The notes under the pieces: generated by a model
Databases searched by the model: none
What the model saw: only the letters and a program-made list of their open reading frames with translations
Told to the model about the DNA's origin: nothing
Part shown: positions 33,447 to 42,113 of the stretch, one piece after another
How the letters are laid out: each line of letters opens with the position of its first letter
How positions within the stretch are numbered: position 1 is the stretch's first letter
Program-made: the position numbers and the translations under genes
Source of the DNA: Nocardioides sediminis
Lineage (GTDB): Bacteria > Actinomycetota > Actinomycetes > Propionibacteriales > Nocardioidaceae
Assembly (NCBI RefSeq): GCF_003047295.1
Contig: NZ_PZYZ01000006.1
Location: 62,001-126,000 of the forward strand
DNA length: 64,000 bases
Reading direction: 5' to 3'

Positions 33447-35176
33447 GCATGTCGTTCTCCGGTCATCCCCTCGATGGCTTCACCTCCCCCGAACCCCTCC
33501 TGGTCATCGGTGACGACGCGTCCGCCGCCGACCTGGCACCGGCCGGTGCCACGTTCACGACCCTGGCAGGCACCACCGACATCGGCCGCGGCTGGAAGTC
33601 GGTCCTGTGGACGACCGCCGACCGTGCGTCGCTCCGCCGGAACGCGTCCCGGATCAGCCGGGTCGGCCAGACCCGCGTCGTCGCCCTCTGGCTCACCGAC
33701 GCCACCGAGCCGCTCGTCGTCGTGCCGCGCCCCGAGTGGCCCGCCCTCACCTCGCTCATGGCCCGTGAGGCGGGCCGCGGCGTGCTCACCGTGCTCCGCT
33801 TCGCCCAGCCGGTCGGCGCCCACGTGGTCCTCACCGAGCTGGCCCGCCAGGCCGTTCCCGGCGTCGACACCGCCCACGGCGGTGTCGTCGTCGCGTACGC
33901 CGGGCGCGAGCCCGCCGCGGGCCTCGACGTGCGCACGCAGCTCCTCTCCGACCCCGCGGAGGCGGCCGACGAGGAGGTCGTGGTGCCGGCCGACGTGGTC
34001 GTGACCGACGGAGCCCTGCAGGAGATACCCGTCCACCACGTCATCGACCGCGCACCGACCCTGGTCACCGACCCCGGCCTCGAGCCGGTCGACGAGATGG
34101 TGGTCAACCCGCGCGGCTGGCGCAAGGAGTGGACCGAGCCGGTCCGCGACCTCGCACCGGACCAGGCCGTCACCGAGGCCGCGATCGCCGCCCTGCGCGA
34201 CGTGCAGGGCCTTCGCGTCGACCTCACCACCGCCGACCCGTGCGTCGTCGCCCGGCTCGCCGCGGCCGGCGTACCCCTCCTCACCTCCGGCGCCAGCCCG
34301 GTCCTGGGCACGACCCTGCAGCACGCGCTCGAGGCACAGCCGGACCTCGACGACGCCCTCGCCCGCGAGGAGCACAGCGTCACCGTGCGGCGGGCCGCGC
34401 TCCTCGAGCACTCCACCGTCGCCTGGCGCGGACGCCTGGCCGCGCGCGCCGGGGTCCGGCACGTCGCCCGCCCTCAGGTCAGCGTCCTGCTCACCACGAT
34501 GCGTCCCCACCAGCTCGACTTCGCGCTGCGCCAGCTCGCCCGCCAGCGCGACGCCGACTTCGAGCTCGTGCTGGCCACCCACGGCTGGGAGGCCGACGAG
34601 GCCCAGGTGCGTGCGGCCCTCCCCGGCCGCGAGGTCGTGCTGGTCCCGCGCGGCACGGACACCTTCTTCGGTTACGTCCTCAACGACGCCTTCGAGGCGG
34701 CGTCCGGCGACGTGCTCCTCAAGGTCGACGACGACGACTGGTACGGCCCGCACGCGGTGGTCGACCTGCTCCTCGCCCGTCGCTACAGCGGCGCCGACGT
34801 GGTCGGGATGCCGAGCGAGTTCGTGCACCTCGCCGAGCTCGGGATCACCACCCGCCGCAACCACCCGACCGAGATCTTCAACCGGTTCGTCGCCGGCGGC
34901 ACGATCATGGCCGACCGGGAGGTCGTGCGCAGCGTTGGCGGCTTCCGGCCCGTCCGCAGGTTCGTCGACGCCCAGCTGTTGAGCGGGATCGAGGCCGCGG
35001 GCGGCCGCATCTACCGCACCCACGGCCTCGGCTACGTCCTCCGACGCCTCGCGTCCGGCCACCACACGTGGCAGGTCGAGGCCGACTCCTTCCGCAAGGA
35101 GGGCATCGTGGACCGCGAGTGGACCGGGTTCCACGCGAGCCGCGAGCTCGAGGCCGACGAGCGGGACCTGCCGTGA
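33443..35176 (+). CDS. Two-domain glycosyltransferase (family 2 at C-terminus)
   Basis: 577 residues. Residues about 345-560 form a GT2 domain: PQVSVLLTTMRPHQLDFALR, an Asp-rich DxD LLKVDDDDWYGPHAV and GGTIMADREVVRSVGGF. The first 340 residues have no recognised domain; they alternate beta strands and helices (VLWTTADRASLRRNASRISR) and may be a second transferase or glycan-binding fold. Overlaps on both sides (ATGA, GTGA) make it part of a tightly coupled four-gene operon. Confidence 0.8.
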   Translation: MSMSFSGHPLDGFTSPEPLLVIGDDASAADLAPAGATFTTLAGTTDIGRGWKSVLWTTADRASLRRNASRISRVGQTRVVALWLTDATEPLVVVPRPEWPALTSLMAREAGRGVLTVLRFAQPVGAHVVLTELARQAVPGVDTAHGGVVVAYAGREPAAGLDVRTQLLSDPAEAADEEVVVPADVVVTDGALQEIPVHHVIDRAPTLVTDPGLEPVDEMVVNPRGWRKEWTEPVRDLAPDQAVTEAAIAALRDVQGLRVDLTTADPCVVARLAAAGVPLLTSGASPVLGTTLQHALEAQPDLDDALAREEHSVTVRRAALLEHSTVAWRGRLAARAGVRHVARPQVSVLLTTMRPHQLDFALRQLARQRDADFELVLATHGWEADEAQVRAALPGREVVLVPRGTDTFFGYVLNDAFEAASGDVLLKVDDDDWYGPHAVVDLLLARRYSGADVVGMPSEFVHLAELGITTRRNHPTEIFNRFVAGGTIMADREVVRSVGGFRPVRRFVDAQLLSGIEAAGGRIYRTHGLGYVLRRLASGHHTWQVEADSFRKEGIVDREWTGFHASRELEADERDLP

Positions 35177-36696
35177 CCCAGCCCGTGTCCCGGCGCCGCG
35201 ACCAGCCCGTCGTACGACGCAACGAGTGGGGCGTCCTGTCCCCTCCGGCCGTCGGAGCGTGGACCCCGACCCGGACCGTCACGGTCGTGGTGCCGGCGTA
35301 CAACTCCGGCCGCACCCTCCCGCACGTGCTCGCCGGCCTGGCCGCGCAGACCTATCCCGCGCACCTGACCGAGGTGGTGGTCTCCGACGACGGCAGCACC
35401 CCGCCGGTCGTGCTGCCCGAGGTCGTGCCCGACAACACCCGGGTCGTGCGCGTCGAGCAGGGCTGGGGCTGCGCCGGCGCGTGCGAGGTCGCCGGGCGCG
35501 CGAGCGAGGGCGAGCTCCTCTACTTCGTCGACGCCGACATGCTGCTGTGGCCCGACCACCTCGAGGCCCAGCTGCGCTGGCTCCACGAGGTCGACTACGC
35601 CGTGGTGGCGGGGACCAAGCGGTTCGTCGACCCCGAGCGGGTGCTCGCCCAGGACCCCGCGACCACCCGCGACCAGGTCGCCACTGGCGAGGTCGGCACC
35701 CTGTGGGACTGGGACGAGGCCGAGCCGCACCGGTGGGTCGAGGGCATGTGGCGGCGTACCGACGACCTCACCCAGGCCGGCCCGCGCGCCTTCCGCTCCT
35801 TCGTCGGCGCGACGTTCGCGCTCTCCCGCGACCTCCTCGACGCGGCCGGCGGCTGGGACACCTCGCTGCGCCTCGGCGAGGACATGGAGCTCGGTCACCG
35901 GCTCGGCGAGGCCGGCGGCCTGCTGATCCCCGAGCACGGGGCGCGGTCCTGGCACCTCGGTCGCTCCCACGTGATGGAGCGGCGCGAGCAGGTCAACCGC
36001 TACAACGACGCCTACCTCGCCAACCTCGTCCCGGGCATGCGGCCCAAGCGCAACGCCCACGGCCGCCGCTACGAGGTCCCCTACCTCGAGGTCGTGCTCG
36101 CGATGACCGGGGACGCCGACGAGGTCATGGGCTGCGTCGACGCCGTCCTCGACTCCACCCTCGACGACCTGCGCGTCGTGCTGACCGGCGACTGGGCGGA
36201 CCTCCACGAGGAGCGCATCCACCCGCTCGCCGACCCGCTGCTCGAGACCCGCATCGTGCACCGGACCTACCGCGACGACCAGCGCGTCGCCCTGCTGACC
36301 TCCCTGCCCGAGCGTCGTACCCGCTCCAGCCTGCGCCTCACCCTGGACTCGCCCGCCATGGCACCCACGCCCGGCGCGCTCCTCGCGCTGGCCGAGGACC
36401 TCGAGCGAACGCACGACGGCGCGCTGGTCATCGACGGCGTCGGTCGCCTCGAGCGCGTCGCCGCGCTCAGCCGGGCGACGTGGCTGGGGCTGGGCACCTC
36501 CGACGAGGCGCTGGACCGGGTCTACGGCGTACGCCGCCTCGCCGCCGCCGACGCCGGCTTCGTCCCGACCGCCGAGCGCGAGGTCCCGCGCTACGACGGC
36601 AAGCTCAAGAAGCCGGTGCCCTCCGAGCTCGGCGGGTCGGCCGACCAGCAGCCCGAGCACCGCGAGCGCCGCGGGATCTGGGGCCGGCTTCGCTGA
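35173..36696 (+). CDS. Family 2 glycosyltransferase
   Basis: 507 residues. N-terminal GT-A fold: VTVVVPAYNSGRTLPHVLAG, VVVSDDGSTPPVVLP, DxD in LLYFVDADMLLWPDHLE, and GEDMELGHRLGEAG for the acceptor side, as in chondroitin/galactosyl polymerising enzymes. A C-terminal region of about 200 residues has no recognised domain (VGRLERVAALSRATWLGLG). It is the last gene of the sulfotransferase/GT operon. Together the genes suggest synthesis and sulfation of a surface glycan, but the product cannot be deduced. Confidence 0.85.
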   Translation: MTQPVSRRRDQPVVRRNEWGVLSPPAVGAWTPTRTVTVVVPAYNSGRTLPHVLAGLAAQTYPAHLTEVVVSDDGSTPPVVLPEVVPDNTRVVRVEQGWGCAGACEVAGRASEGELLYFVDADMLLWPDHLEAQLRWLHEVDYAVVAGTKRFVDPERVLAQDPATTRDQVATGEVGTLWDWDEAEPHRWVEGMWRRTDDLTQAGPRAFRSFVGATFALSRDLLDAAGGWDTSLRLGEDMELGHRLGEAGGLLIPEHGARSWHLGRSHVMERREQVNRYNDAYLANLVPGMRPKRNAHGRRYEVPYLEVVLAMTGDADEVMGCVDAVLDSTLDDLRVVLTGDWADLHEERIHPLADPLLETRIVHRTYRDDQRVALLTSLPERRTRSSLRLTLDSPAMAPTPGALLALAEDLERTHDGALVIDGVGRLERVAALSRATWLGLGTSDEALDRVYGVRRLAAADAGFVPTAEREVPRYDGKLKKPVPSELGGSADQQPEHRERRGIWGRLR

Positions 36697-36717
36697 TCGC
36701 GGCCGTCCGGACGCTTG

Positions 36718-36732
36718 AGGACCTTCAGCACT
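36718..36732. promoter_or_regulatory. Weak DevR-like site before the flavodoxin gene
   Basis: AGGACCTTCAGCACT agrees with the mycobacterial DevR/DosR form GGGACTTNNGGCCCT at most positions. It lies 80 bp before the flavodoxin start, with TAGCGT at 36763-36768. On its own the match is weak. Confidence 0.25.
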
Positions 36733-36811
36733 GACGCACCCGCGAGGCACCTCCTAGCGTGGACGCGATGCCGTCCGGCCGGGACGGCGCTGACGACCTG
36801 GGGGTGTCGCC

Positions 36812-37354
36812 ATGGCCAGGGTGCTGGTGGCGTACGGGACGAGCGAGGGCCAGACCGAGCGGATCGCCGAGGTGATCGGGGACGTGCTCCGCGACGCGGG
36901 GCACGAGGCGGCGGTCCTGGACGTCAACGACCTGGGTGGCGTGGTGCCCGAGGGGTACGACGCCGTGGTCCTCGGCGCGTCCATCCACATGGGCAAGCAC
37001 GACAAGCACGTGGTGGCGCTCGCGCGCGACAACCTCGGCACCCTCGAGCGTCTCCCGTCGGCGTTCTTCTCCGTCAGCCTGGCGGCCCAGGGTGACCAGG
37101 CGGAGGCCGAGGGCTACGTCCGGCAGTTCGAGGAGGAGACCGGCTGGCACCCCGACCAGCGCGCCCTGTTCGGTGGCGCGCTGCTCTACACCCACTACGG
37201 GTTCCTCAAGCGGCGCATGATGCGCAGGATCGTCGCCGGCAAGCCCGGCGACCTCGGGGTCGACACCTCCCGCGACTACGTCTACACCGAGTGGGACGCG
37301 GTGCGGGCGTTCGCCGAGCACGTCGCGGCCGGGCTCGAGCCGGGGGCGGGCTGA
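36812..37354 (+). CDS. Flavodoxin-domain protein (HemG-like)
   Basis: 180 residues. The FMN phosphate loop is VLVAYGTSEGQTERIAEVI, followed by VVLGASIHMGKHDKHV and FFSVSLAAQG. These are hallmarks of menaquinone-dependent protoporphyrinogen oxidase (HemG)-like flavodoxins. Actinobacteria make haem by another route, so here it is better regarded as a flavodoxin-fold redox protein. It resembles stress-induced flavodoxins of the DevR regulon type. A GGGGGTG ribosome site precedes ATG 36812. Confidence 0.85.
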   Translation: MARVLVAYGTSEGQTERIAEVIGDVLRDAGHEAAVLDVNDLGGVVPEGYDAVVLGASIHMGKHDKHVVALARDNLGTLERLPSAFFSVSLAAQGDQAEAEGYVRQFEEETGWHPDQRALFGGALLYTHYGFLKRRMMRRIVAGKPGDLGVDTSRDYVYTEWDAVRAFAEHVAAGLEPGAG

Positions 37355-37372
37355 CCTCGACCGCCCGTCGCC

Positions 37373-38350
37373 TCACGACGGCGGGTTCGAGCCCTGGTGC
37401 CGGGCGACCCAGACGGCAGCCCCGACCAGCGCGCCGCCGGTCGCGAGCAGCGTGAGGGCGGCCGAGAGGCGGCCGGGGAACCACGCGTCGGCGGCGCGCG
37501 GCATCGTCCAGAGCAGGGTGATCGCGGCGACACCGAGCCAGGGCAGGCTGCGCTCCCACAGCGCCAGGACCGCCGCGGCGACCGCGGTCGCCAGCGCGAG
37601 CGCGATGCCCACGTCGGACGCCATCGTGATCGCACCCAGCACGCCACCCAGCACGCCGAAGGCGACCCCGGTGGTGCGCGGCTCGATCCTGCCGGCCCAG
37701 GAGAGCGCGGCCCAGCAGACGGCCACGAACCACACGAGGGCGCCGGGCCACGACGAGTCGGTCGAGGTGAGCTCCATGCCGACGCCCATGGCCGAGACCA
37801 GCAACGGCGCGAGCAGCGCCAGCTGCTGGAGCCACGTGTGGCGCACCCACCACAGGACGCCCGCGACGACCGCGGTCAGCGGGCCGACGACGACGAGGGC
37901 GTGCTCGTCGTACCGGTCCAGCACCTCGGTGGTGAAGACGGCGAAGAACCCGGCGCTGGCCCCCACGCCGAGGGCCCACAGCACCGAGCGCAACCGGCCC
38001 GCCGCCTCGCCGAGGCGGTCGGGCACGGCGAAGCCGGCACCGATGAGGGCCGCTGCCGTGGCGCCGATCAGGGCGAGCCGGAGCGGCACAGACAGGTCGG
38101 GCCAGAGCATCCCGGCCAGGATCCCCGCGCCGACCAGCATGACGACACCGCCGAGGTAGCCGAGCGCCTCGACGACCAGGGACGGACCGGCCTCCGGCGA
38201 CCGCTGCACCGCCACCGCGGCGTGCGGTCGGCGCTGCTCCGCCTCGTGCTGCCGGATCGCGCGCGACTGCTCGGGCGTCACGAGTCCCGCCTCCACCCAC
38301 TCCTCGAGGGCGTCGAGCACCGACGGCGACGGCTGACGTGTGTTCCTCAT
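37373..38350 (-). CDS. DUF2157-like multi-pass membrane protein
   Basis: 325 residues. The N-terminal 65 residues are soluble (LEEWVEAGLVTPEQSRAIRQ resembles the short oligomerisation domain of DUF2157). Eight or more membrane segments follow (LGYLGGVVMLVGAGILAGML; LALIGATAAALIGAGFAV; LGVGASAGFFAVFTTEVL). The function of this family is unknown. ATG 38350 follows GGGAGG. It converges with the flavodoxin gene, leaving 18 bp between stops. Confidence 0.75.
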   Translation of the reverse strand: MRNTRQPSPSVLDALEEWVEAGLVTPEQSRAIRQHEAEQRRPHAAVAVQRSPEAGPSLVVEALGYLGGVVMLVGAGILAGMLWPDLSVPLRLALIGATAAALIGAGFAVPDRLGEAAGRLRSVLWALGVGASAGFFAVFTTEVLDRYDEHALVVVGPLTAVVAGVLWWVRHTWLQQLALLAPLLVSAMGVGMELTSTDSSWPGALVWFVAVCWAALSWAGRIEPRTTGVAFGVLGGVLGAITMASDVGIALALATAVAAAVLALWERSLPWLGVAAITLLWTMPRAADAWFPGRLSAALTLLATGGALVGAAVWVARHQGSNPPS

Positions 38351-38491
38351 CGCTGCCTCCCAGGACGTGCGGCACGACGGGTCGTCCCGCACCTCCATGC
38401 TCGTCGCGCCGGTCGCCGTACACCATGTCCGAAAGCACCGTCCTCGGAGGACGTTGTCCCCGCATCGACCGCGGCCGTAGGCTCCGTCGCC

Positions 38492-39193
38492 ATGGATCGG
38501 GTACGCCGCGGCGCCGCGGCACTGGCCGCGCTGGCGGCCCTGACGACGACGTTCGCGGCGTGCTCCGACGGCGGCGGGGAGGGGTCGGAGGAGACCCCCG
38601 AGGACGTGCTCGCCGCGGCCAAGGAGGCGCTCGACGAGACCAGCGGCGTGACCCTGTCGCTGACCACCCAGGAGCTCCCCGACGGCGTCGACGGCGTCCT
38701 GGACGCGACCGGGGTCGCCACCCGCGCACCGGCCTTCGAGGGGGACCTGGTCGTCCTGGTCAACGGGCTGGAGGTGGACGTGCCGGTGGTCTCGGTCGAC
38801 TCCACGGTCTGGGCCAAGCTGCCGTTCACCCGCTCGTTCAGCAAGGTCAACCCGGCGGACTACGGCGCCCCGGACCCGGCGCGGCTGATGGACCCGGACA
38901 GCGGCCTGTCGTCCTGGCTCACCGCCGCGACCGGCGTCGAGGAGGGCGACCGGGTCCGCGACGGCGAGGTCGTGCTGAGCTCCTACACCGGGACGCTGCC
39001 CGGCCGCGTGGTCGACGCGTCGATCCCGAGCGCGGACGAGGACGCCACGTTCCCCGCCACGTTCCGGATCGACGAGGACGGCCGGCTCCGCGCCGTGGAC
39101 GTCTCCGGCCCGTTCTACGGCCCGGAGGGCACGGTCGACTACACCGTCGGCGTGGACGACTACGGGACCGACCAGGACATCAGCGCCCCGTGA
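38492..39193 (+). CDS. LppX/LprAFG-family lipoprotein, LprG-like
   Basis: 233 residues. A signal peptide with lipobox FAAC (Cys24) is followed by an acidic linker and the LppX_LprAFG fold: EALDETSGVTLSLTTQELPD, DVPVVSVDSTVWAKLPFTR and GTVDYTVGVDDYG. In mycobacteria LprG binds triacylated lipids (triacylglycerides, LAM, PIMs) and works with the MFS protein Rv1410/P55. Here the next gene is a P55-type transporter joined by a GTGA overlap, the same arrangement. TAGGCT lies 8 nt before ATG 38492. Confidence 0.85.
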   Translation: MDRVRRGAAALAALAALTTTFAACSDGGGEGSEETPEDVLAAAKEALDETSGVTLSLTTQELPDGVDGVLDATGVATRAPAFEGDLVVLVNGLEVDVPVVSVDSTVWAKLPFTRSFSKVNPADYGAPDPARLMDPDSGLSSWLTAATGVEEGDRVRDGEVVLSSYTGTLPGRVVDASIPSADEDATFPATFRIDEDGRLRAVDVSGPFYGPEGTVDYTVGVDDYGTDQDISAP

Positions 39194-40965
39194 CCGGGCC
39201 CGACGCCCCGGACCACGAGGTCGACCGGCGCAGCCGCGTCCTGCTCGGCCTGGCCGCCGTCGCGGTGGGCTTCGCCGCGGCCGACAACTACGTCGTCGTG
39301 CTCGCCCTGCCCGACATGATGGGGTCCGCAGGGCTGTCGGCGGAGGACCTGCAGCGGGCCGCCCCGATCATCTCCGGCTTCCTGCTCGGGTACGTCGCGA
39401 TGCTGCCGCTCATCGGGCGCATCGCCGACGTCCGTGGCCGGTTGCCGGTGCTCGTCGGGTCGCTCGTGGTCTTCGCGCTCGGCTCGCTGGTGACGGCCAC
39501 GGCCTACGACCTCACCACCGTGGTGGCCGGACGCCTCCTCCAGGGCGTCGGCGCCGGTGGCCTGCTGCCCCCGACCCTCGCGCTGGTGGCCGACCTCTAC
39601 CCGCCCCGTCGCCGGGGCGTGCCGCTCGGCGTGGTCGGCGCCGTGCAGGAGCTGGGGAACGTGGTGGGGCCGGTGTACGGCGCCGTGGTGCTGGCGTTCG
39701 GGAGCTGGCGCACCATCTTCTGGATCAACCTGGCCGTCGGCCTCGTCCTGGCCGCCGCCCTCCGGCAACGAGCCGCCGGCACGACCCTCGAGCCCGTCGA
39801 GCGGCGCCGGGTCGACGTGCCGGGCCTGGTCCTGGCCGCCGCGGCCCTCGCCTGCCTGGTGCTGGTGATGGTCCAGCCCGCACGACTGCTGGCGGACGTG
39901 ACGGCCGGGCTCGCCTTCCTCCCGGTGGCCGGGGACAGCCGGTGGCTCTCGCCCCTCGCGCTGGGTTGCTTCGCGCTGACCCTGCTGCTGGTGATCCGCT
40001 GCCTGACGGCCCGCGAGCCGTTGGTCGACGTCCGCTCCTGGCGAGGCACCCTGGCCGAGGTCGACCTCCCGGGTGCGTTCCTGCTCTCGACGGTGCTCGC
40101 GACGATCATCCTGGCCTTCGCCACCGCCGACCCCGAGGTGCAGGTGCTCTCGCCGGCCGGCCCGTGGCTGCTGGTGGTGGGCGCGGTGGCCGCCGTGCTC
40201 TTCTGGCTGCGCAACCGGTCCGTCCCCAACCCGCTGGTGCCGCCTCGCGCGGTGACCGCGACGCCGGCGTGGGGGGCGCTGGTGGTCAGCTTCTTCATCG
40301 GTGCGGCGGTGATCGCCGCCCTGGTGGACATCCCGATCTTCGCCCGCATCACGGTCCACAACGACTCGCAGCTGATGGCCGCGCTGGTGCTGCTGCGGTT
40401 CCTCGTCGGGCTCCCGGTGGGCGCGTTCCTGGGTGGGTGGCTGACCCATCGGATGGGCGCCGGGGTGGTGACCGCCCTCGGGATGGCGGTCTCCGCGGCC
40501 GGGTTCGGGTGGATGTCGCAGTGGCAGTTCGAGGCTCTGGAGAGCCCGGTGACGACGGTGCCGCTGGTCGCCGCCGGCCTGGGCATCGGCCTGGCGATGG
40601 CTCCGGTGAACGCCGCGCTGCTCTCGGCCACCGACCCCGGGGTCCACGGCCTGGCCAGCGCCCTGCTCATCGTGGCGCGCACGGTCGGCAAGCTGGTCGG
40701 CATCAGCGTGCTGACCACGATCGGGCTGCGACGCTACTTCGCCGCGCAGGCCGACCTGCCCGAGCCGATGGACGTCTGCGGGCCGGGTGACAGCCGGTGC
40801 GCGGAGTTCAGCCGGATCCTCCAGGACGCCGGGCTCGTCCAGCTGCAGACGATCTTCCTGGGTGCCGCCGCCTGCTGCGTCGCGGCCGGGCTGGTCGCGC
40901 TCGTCGTGTTCCGGCACGCCGACACCCGCGAGGTGCGGACGTCCCCCGTCGGTTCCGGCATCTGA
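39190..40965 (+). CDS. MFS transporter, P55 (DHA2)-like
   Basis: 591 residues with about 14 membrane segments. Early motifs are LLGLAAVAVGFAAADNYVVV, motif A IGRIADVRGRLPVL and motif C GAVQELGNVVGPVYGAVV. This matches the DHA2 branch containing Mycobacterium Rv1410 (P55), which is co-encoded with LprG and carries triacylglycerides to the outer envelope. GTG 39190 overlaps the LprG-like stop (GTGA). A Cys-containing loop (MDVCGPGDSRCAEF) precedes the last helix. Confidence 0.88.
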   Translation: MTGPDAPDHEVDRRSRVLLGLAAVAVGFAAADNYVVVLALPDMMGSAGLSAEDLQRAAPIISGFLLGYVAMLPLIGRIADVRGRLPVLVGSLVVFALGSLVTATAYDLTTVVAGRLLQGVGAGGLLPPTLALVADLYPPRRRGVPLGVVGAVQELGNVVGPVYGAVVLAFGSWRTIFWINLAVGLVLAAALRQRAAGTTLEPVERRRVDVPGLVLAAAALACLVLVMVQPARLLADVTAGLAFLPVAGDSRWLSPLALGCFALTLLLVIRCLTAREPLVDVRSWRGTLAEVDLPGAFLLSTVLATIILAFATADPEVQVLSPAGPWLLVVGAVAAVLFWLRNRSVPNPLVPPRAVTATPAWGALVVSFFIGAAVIAALVDIPIFARITVHNDSQLMAALVLLRFLVGLPVGAFLGGWLTHRMGAGVVTALGMAVSAAGFGWMSQWQFEALESPVTTVPLVAAGLGIGLAMAPVNAALLSATDPGVHGLASALLIVARTVGKLVGISVLTTIGLRRYFAAQADLPEPMDVCGPGDSRCAEFSRILQDAGLVQLQTIFLGAAACCVAAGLVALVVFRHADTREVRTSPVGSGI

Positions 40966-40985
40966 GAGCGGGAGCCGACGGCGGC

Positions 40986-41456
40986 TCAGCCGACCCGCTC
41001 GGCCTTGCGGTCGCCGGGATCGTGGACGACCAGCACGCTCATCGGGGCGTGCACGGCGACGCGGGAGGAGACGCTGCCCCGCAGGAACCGTCGTACGCCG
41101 CCGAGACCGCGGCTGCCCACGACGACGAGGTCGGCGCCCTCCCGCTCGGCCACGTCGATGATCGCCGTGGCGGGGTCGTCACCCACCACGTGCCCCTCGC
41201 AGTCCACGCCGCGTCCCTGCAGCCGCAGCAGCGCCACCTGTTGCCGGGCCCTCGCGGCGGCGTCCGGGGCGTAGACGTCGCGGAACTCCTCCGGGAGCTG
41301 ACGGAGGTGGTCGACGATCTCGGCGGTCGACACGGGGTGGACGGCCGTCACCACGTGGACCCTGCCGTCCGGGCCGACCTGGTCGGCCGCGGCGTCCACG
41401 GCGCGCTCGGCATTGCTCGAGCCGTCGTACCCGACGACCACGGTGCGGTATCCCAT
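40986..41456 (-). CDS. Universal stress protein (UspA family)
   Basis: 156 residues, one Usp domain: TVVVGYDGSSNAERAVDAAA at the N-terminus and the ATP-binding G-2x-G-9x-G(S/T) region VVGSRGLGGVRRFLRGSVSSRV, then APMSVLVVHD. USPs of this ATP-binding type are induced by hypoxia and dormancy in actinobacteria. ATG 41456 follows GAGAGGAG. A perfect GGGAC-N4-GTCCC inverted repeat, the DevR box core, lies about 50 bp upstream in the divergent gap. Confidence 0.93.
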   Translation of the reverse strand: MGYRTVVVGYDGSSNAERAVDAAADQVGPDGRVHVVTAVHPVSTAEIVDHLRQLPEEFRDVYAPDAAARARQQVALLRLQGRGVDCEGHVVGDDPATAIIDVAEREGADLVVVGSRGLGGVRRFLRGSVSSRVAVHAPMSVLVVHDPGDRKAERVG

Positions 41457-41507
41457 CAGGGGCTCCTCTCGAACACCCCACACCTACCACGCCCGGAGCA
41501 ACGTGAC

Positions 41508-41525
41508 CCGGGACGAAGGTCCCGG
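41508..41525. promoter_or_regulatory. DevR/DosR-like box between usp and SRPBCC genes
   Basis: CCGGGAC-GAAG-GTCCCGG has perfect 7-bp arms and contains GGGAC-N4-GTCCC, the palindromic core of the DevR consensus. It lies in the 193-bp divergent gap upstream of both a universal stress protein and an SRPBCC gene. A further GGGAC half-site is at 41561. Confidence 0.55.
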
Positions 41526-41649
41526 CCGTCGCCGCCGTCGCGGTCAGCGCCCGCCGGGGTCGGGACCATCTCCTCTGCTCCTCGAGGCGCCCGGCTCCCT
41601 AGCGTCGTACACGCAGGGCCGTCCACCCGAGAAGGAAGTGAGAGCAGAC

Positions 41650-42093
41650 ATGGCCACCCTGACGCGCAGCATCACCATCGACGCCCCGGTCGACACCGTG
41701 TTCGACGTCGCCCTGGACATCAGCCAGCTGTGGCGGGCGAAGGACGTCGCGCTGAGCGAGGTCGAGATCGTGCCCGGAGGCGTCGGCACGTCCGCGCGCC
41801 TCTACTCGCACCTGCTGGGGTTCCACCTCGAGGGCGGGGTCGAGTACATCGAGGTCGTCCCGGGCCAGCGCATCGTGGCCCAGGCCCACTGGTTCGCCGA
41901 GAAGCCGACGTGGACGTTCGAGTTCGAGCCCGCGGGCGACGGCACCATGGTCACGGCGCAGGGCGAGTGGGAGCTGAAGGTCCCGGTCGTGGGCAAGCCC
42001 ATCGAGCGGATGATGGTCAAGGAGCACGAGCCCTTCGTCGAGGAGATGCTCGCCAACTTCAAGACGCTGGTCGAGGCTCGGAGCGCCGCCTGA
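41650..42093 (+). CDS. SRPBCC-family protein
   Basis: 147 residues. The START/Bet v1-like helix-grip fold begins SITIDAPVDTVFDVALDISQ and ends with the long helix PFVEEMLANFKTLVEAR. Such proteins bind hydrophobic ligands in an internal cavity, and no ligand can be inferred. AAGGAAG precedes ATG 41650 and TAGCGT lies at 41599. It shares a divergent regulatory gap with the universal stress protein gene. Confidence 0.85.
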   Translation: MATLTRSITIDAPVDTVFDVALDISQLWRAKDVALSEVEIVPGGVGTSARLYSHLLGFHLEGGVEYIEVVPGQRIVAQAHWFAEKPTWTFEFEPAGDGTMVTAQGEWELKVPVVGKPIERMMVKEHEPFVEEMLANFKTLVEARSAA

Positions 42094-42113
42094 CGCCGCT
42101 CGGGGGTCGGGGC

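Noticed and set aside
37375..37400. T-arm-like GGGTTCGAGCCC suggesting a tRNA
   Set aside because: It lies in the C-terminal codons of the DUF2157-like gene, and no acceptor stem, anticodon arm or D-arm is present around it.
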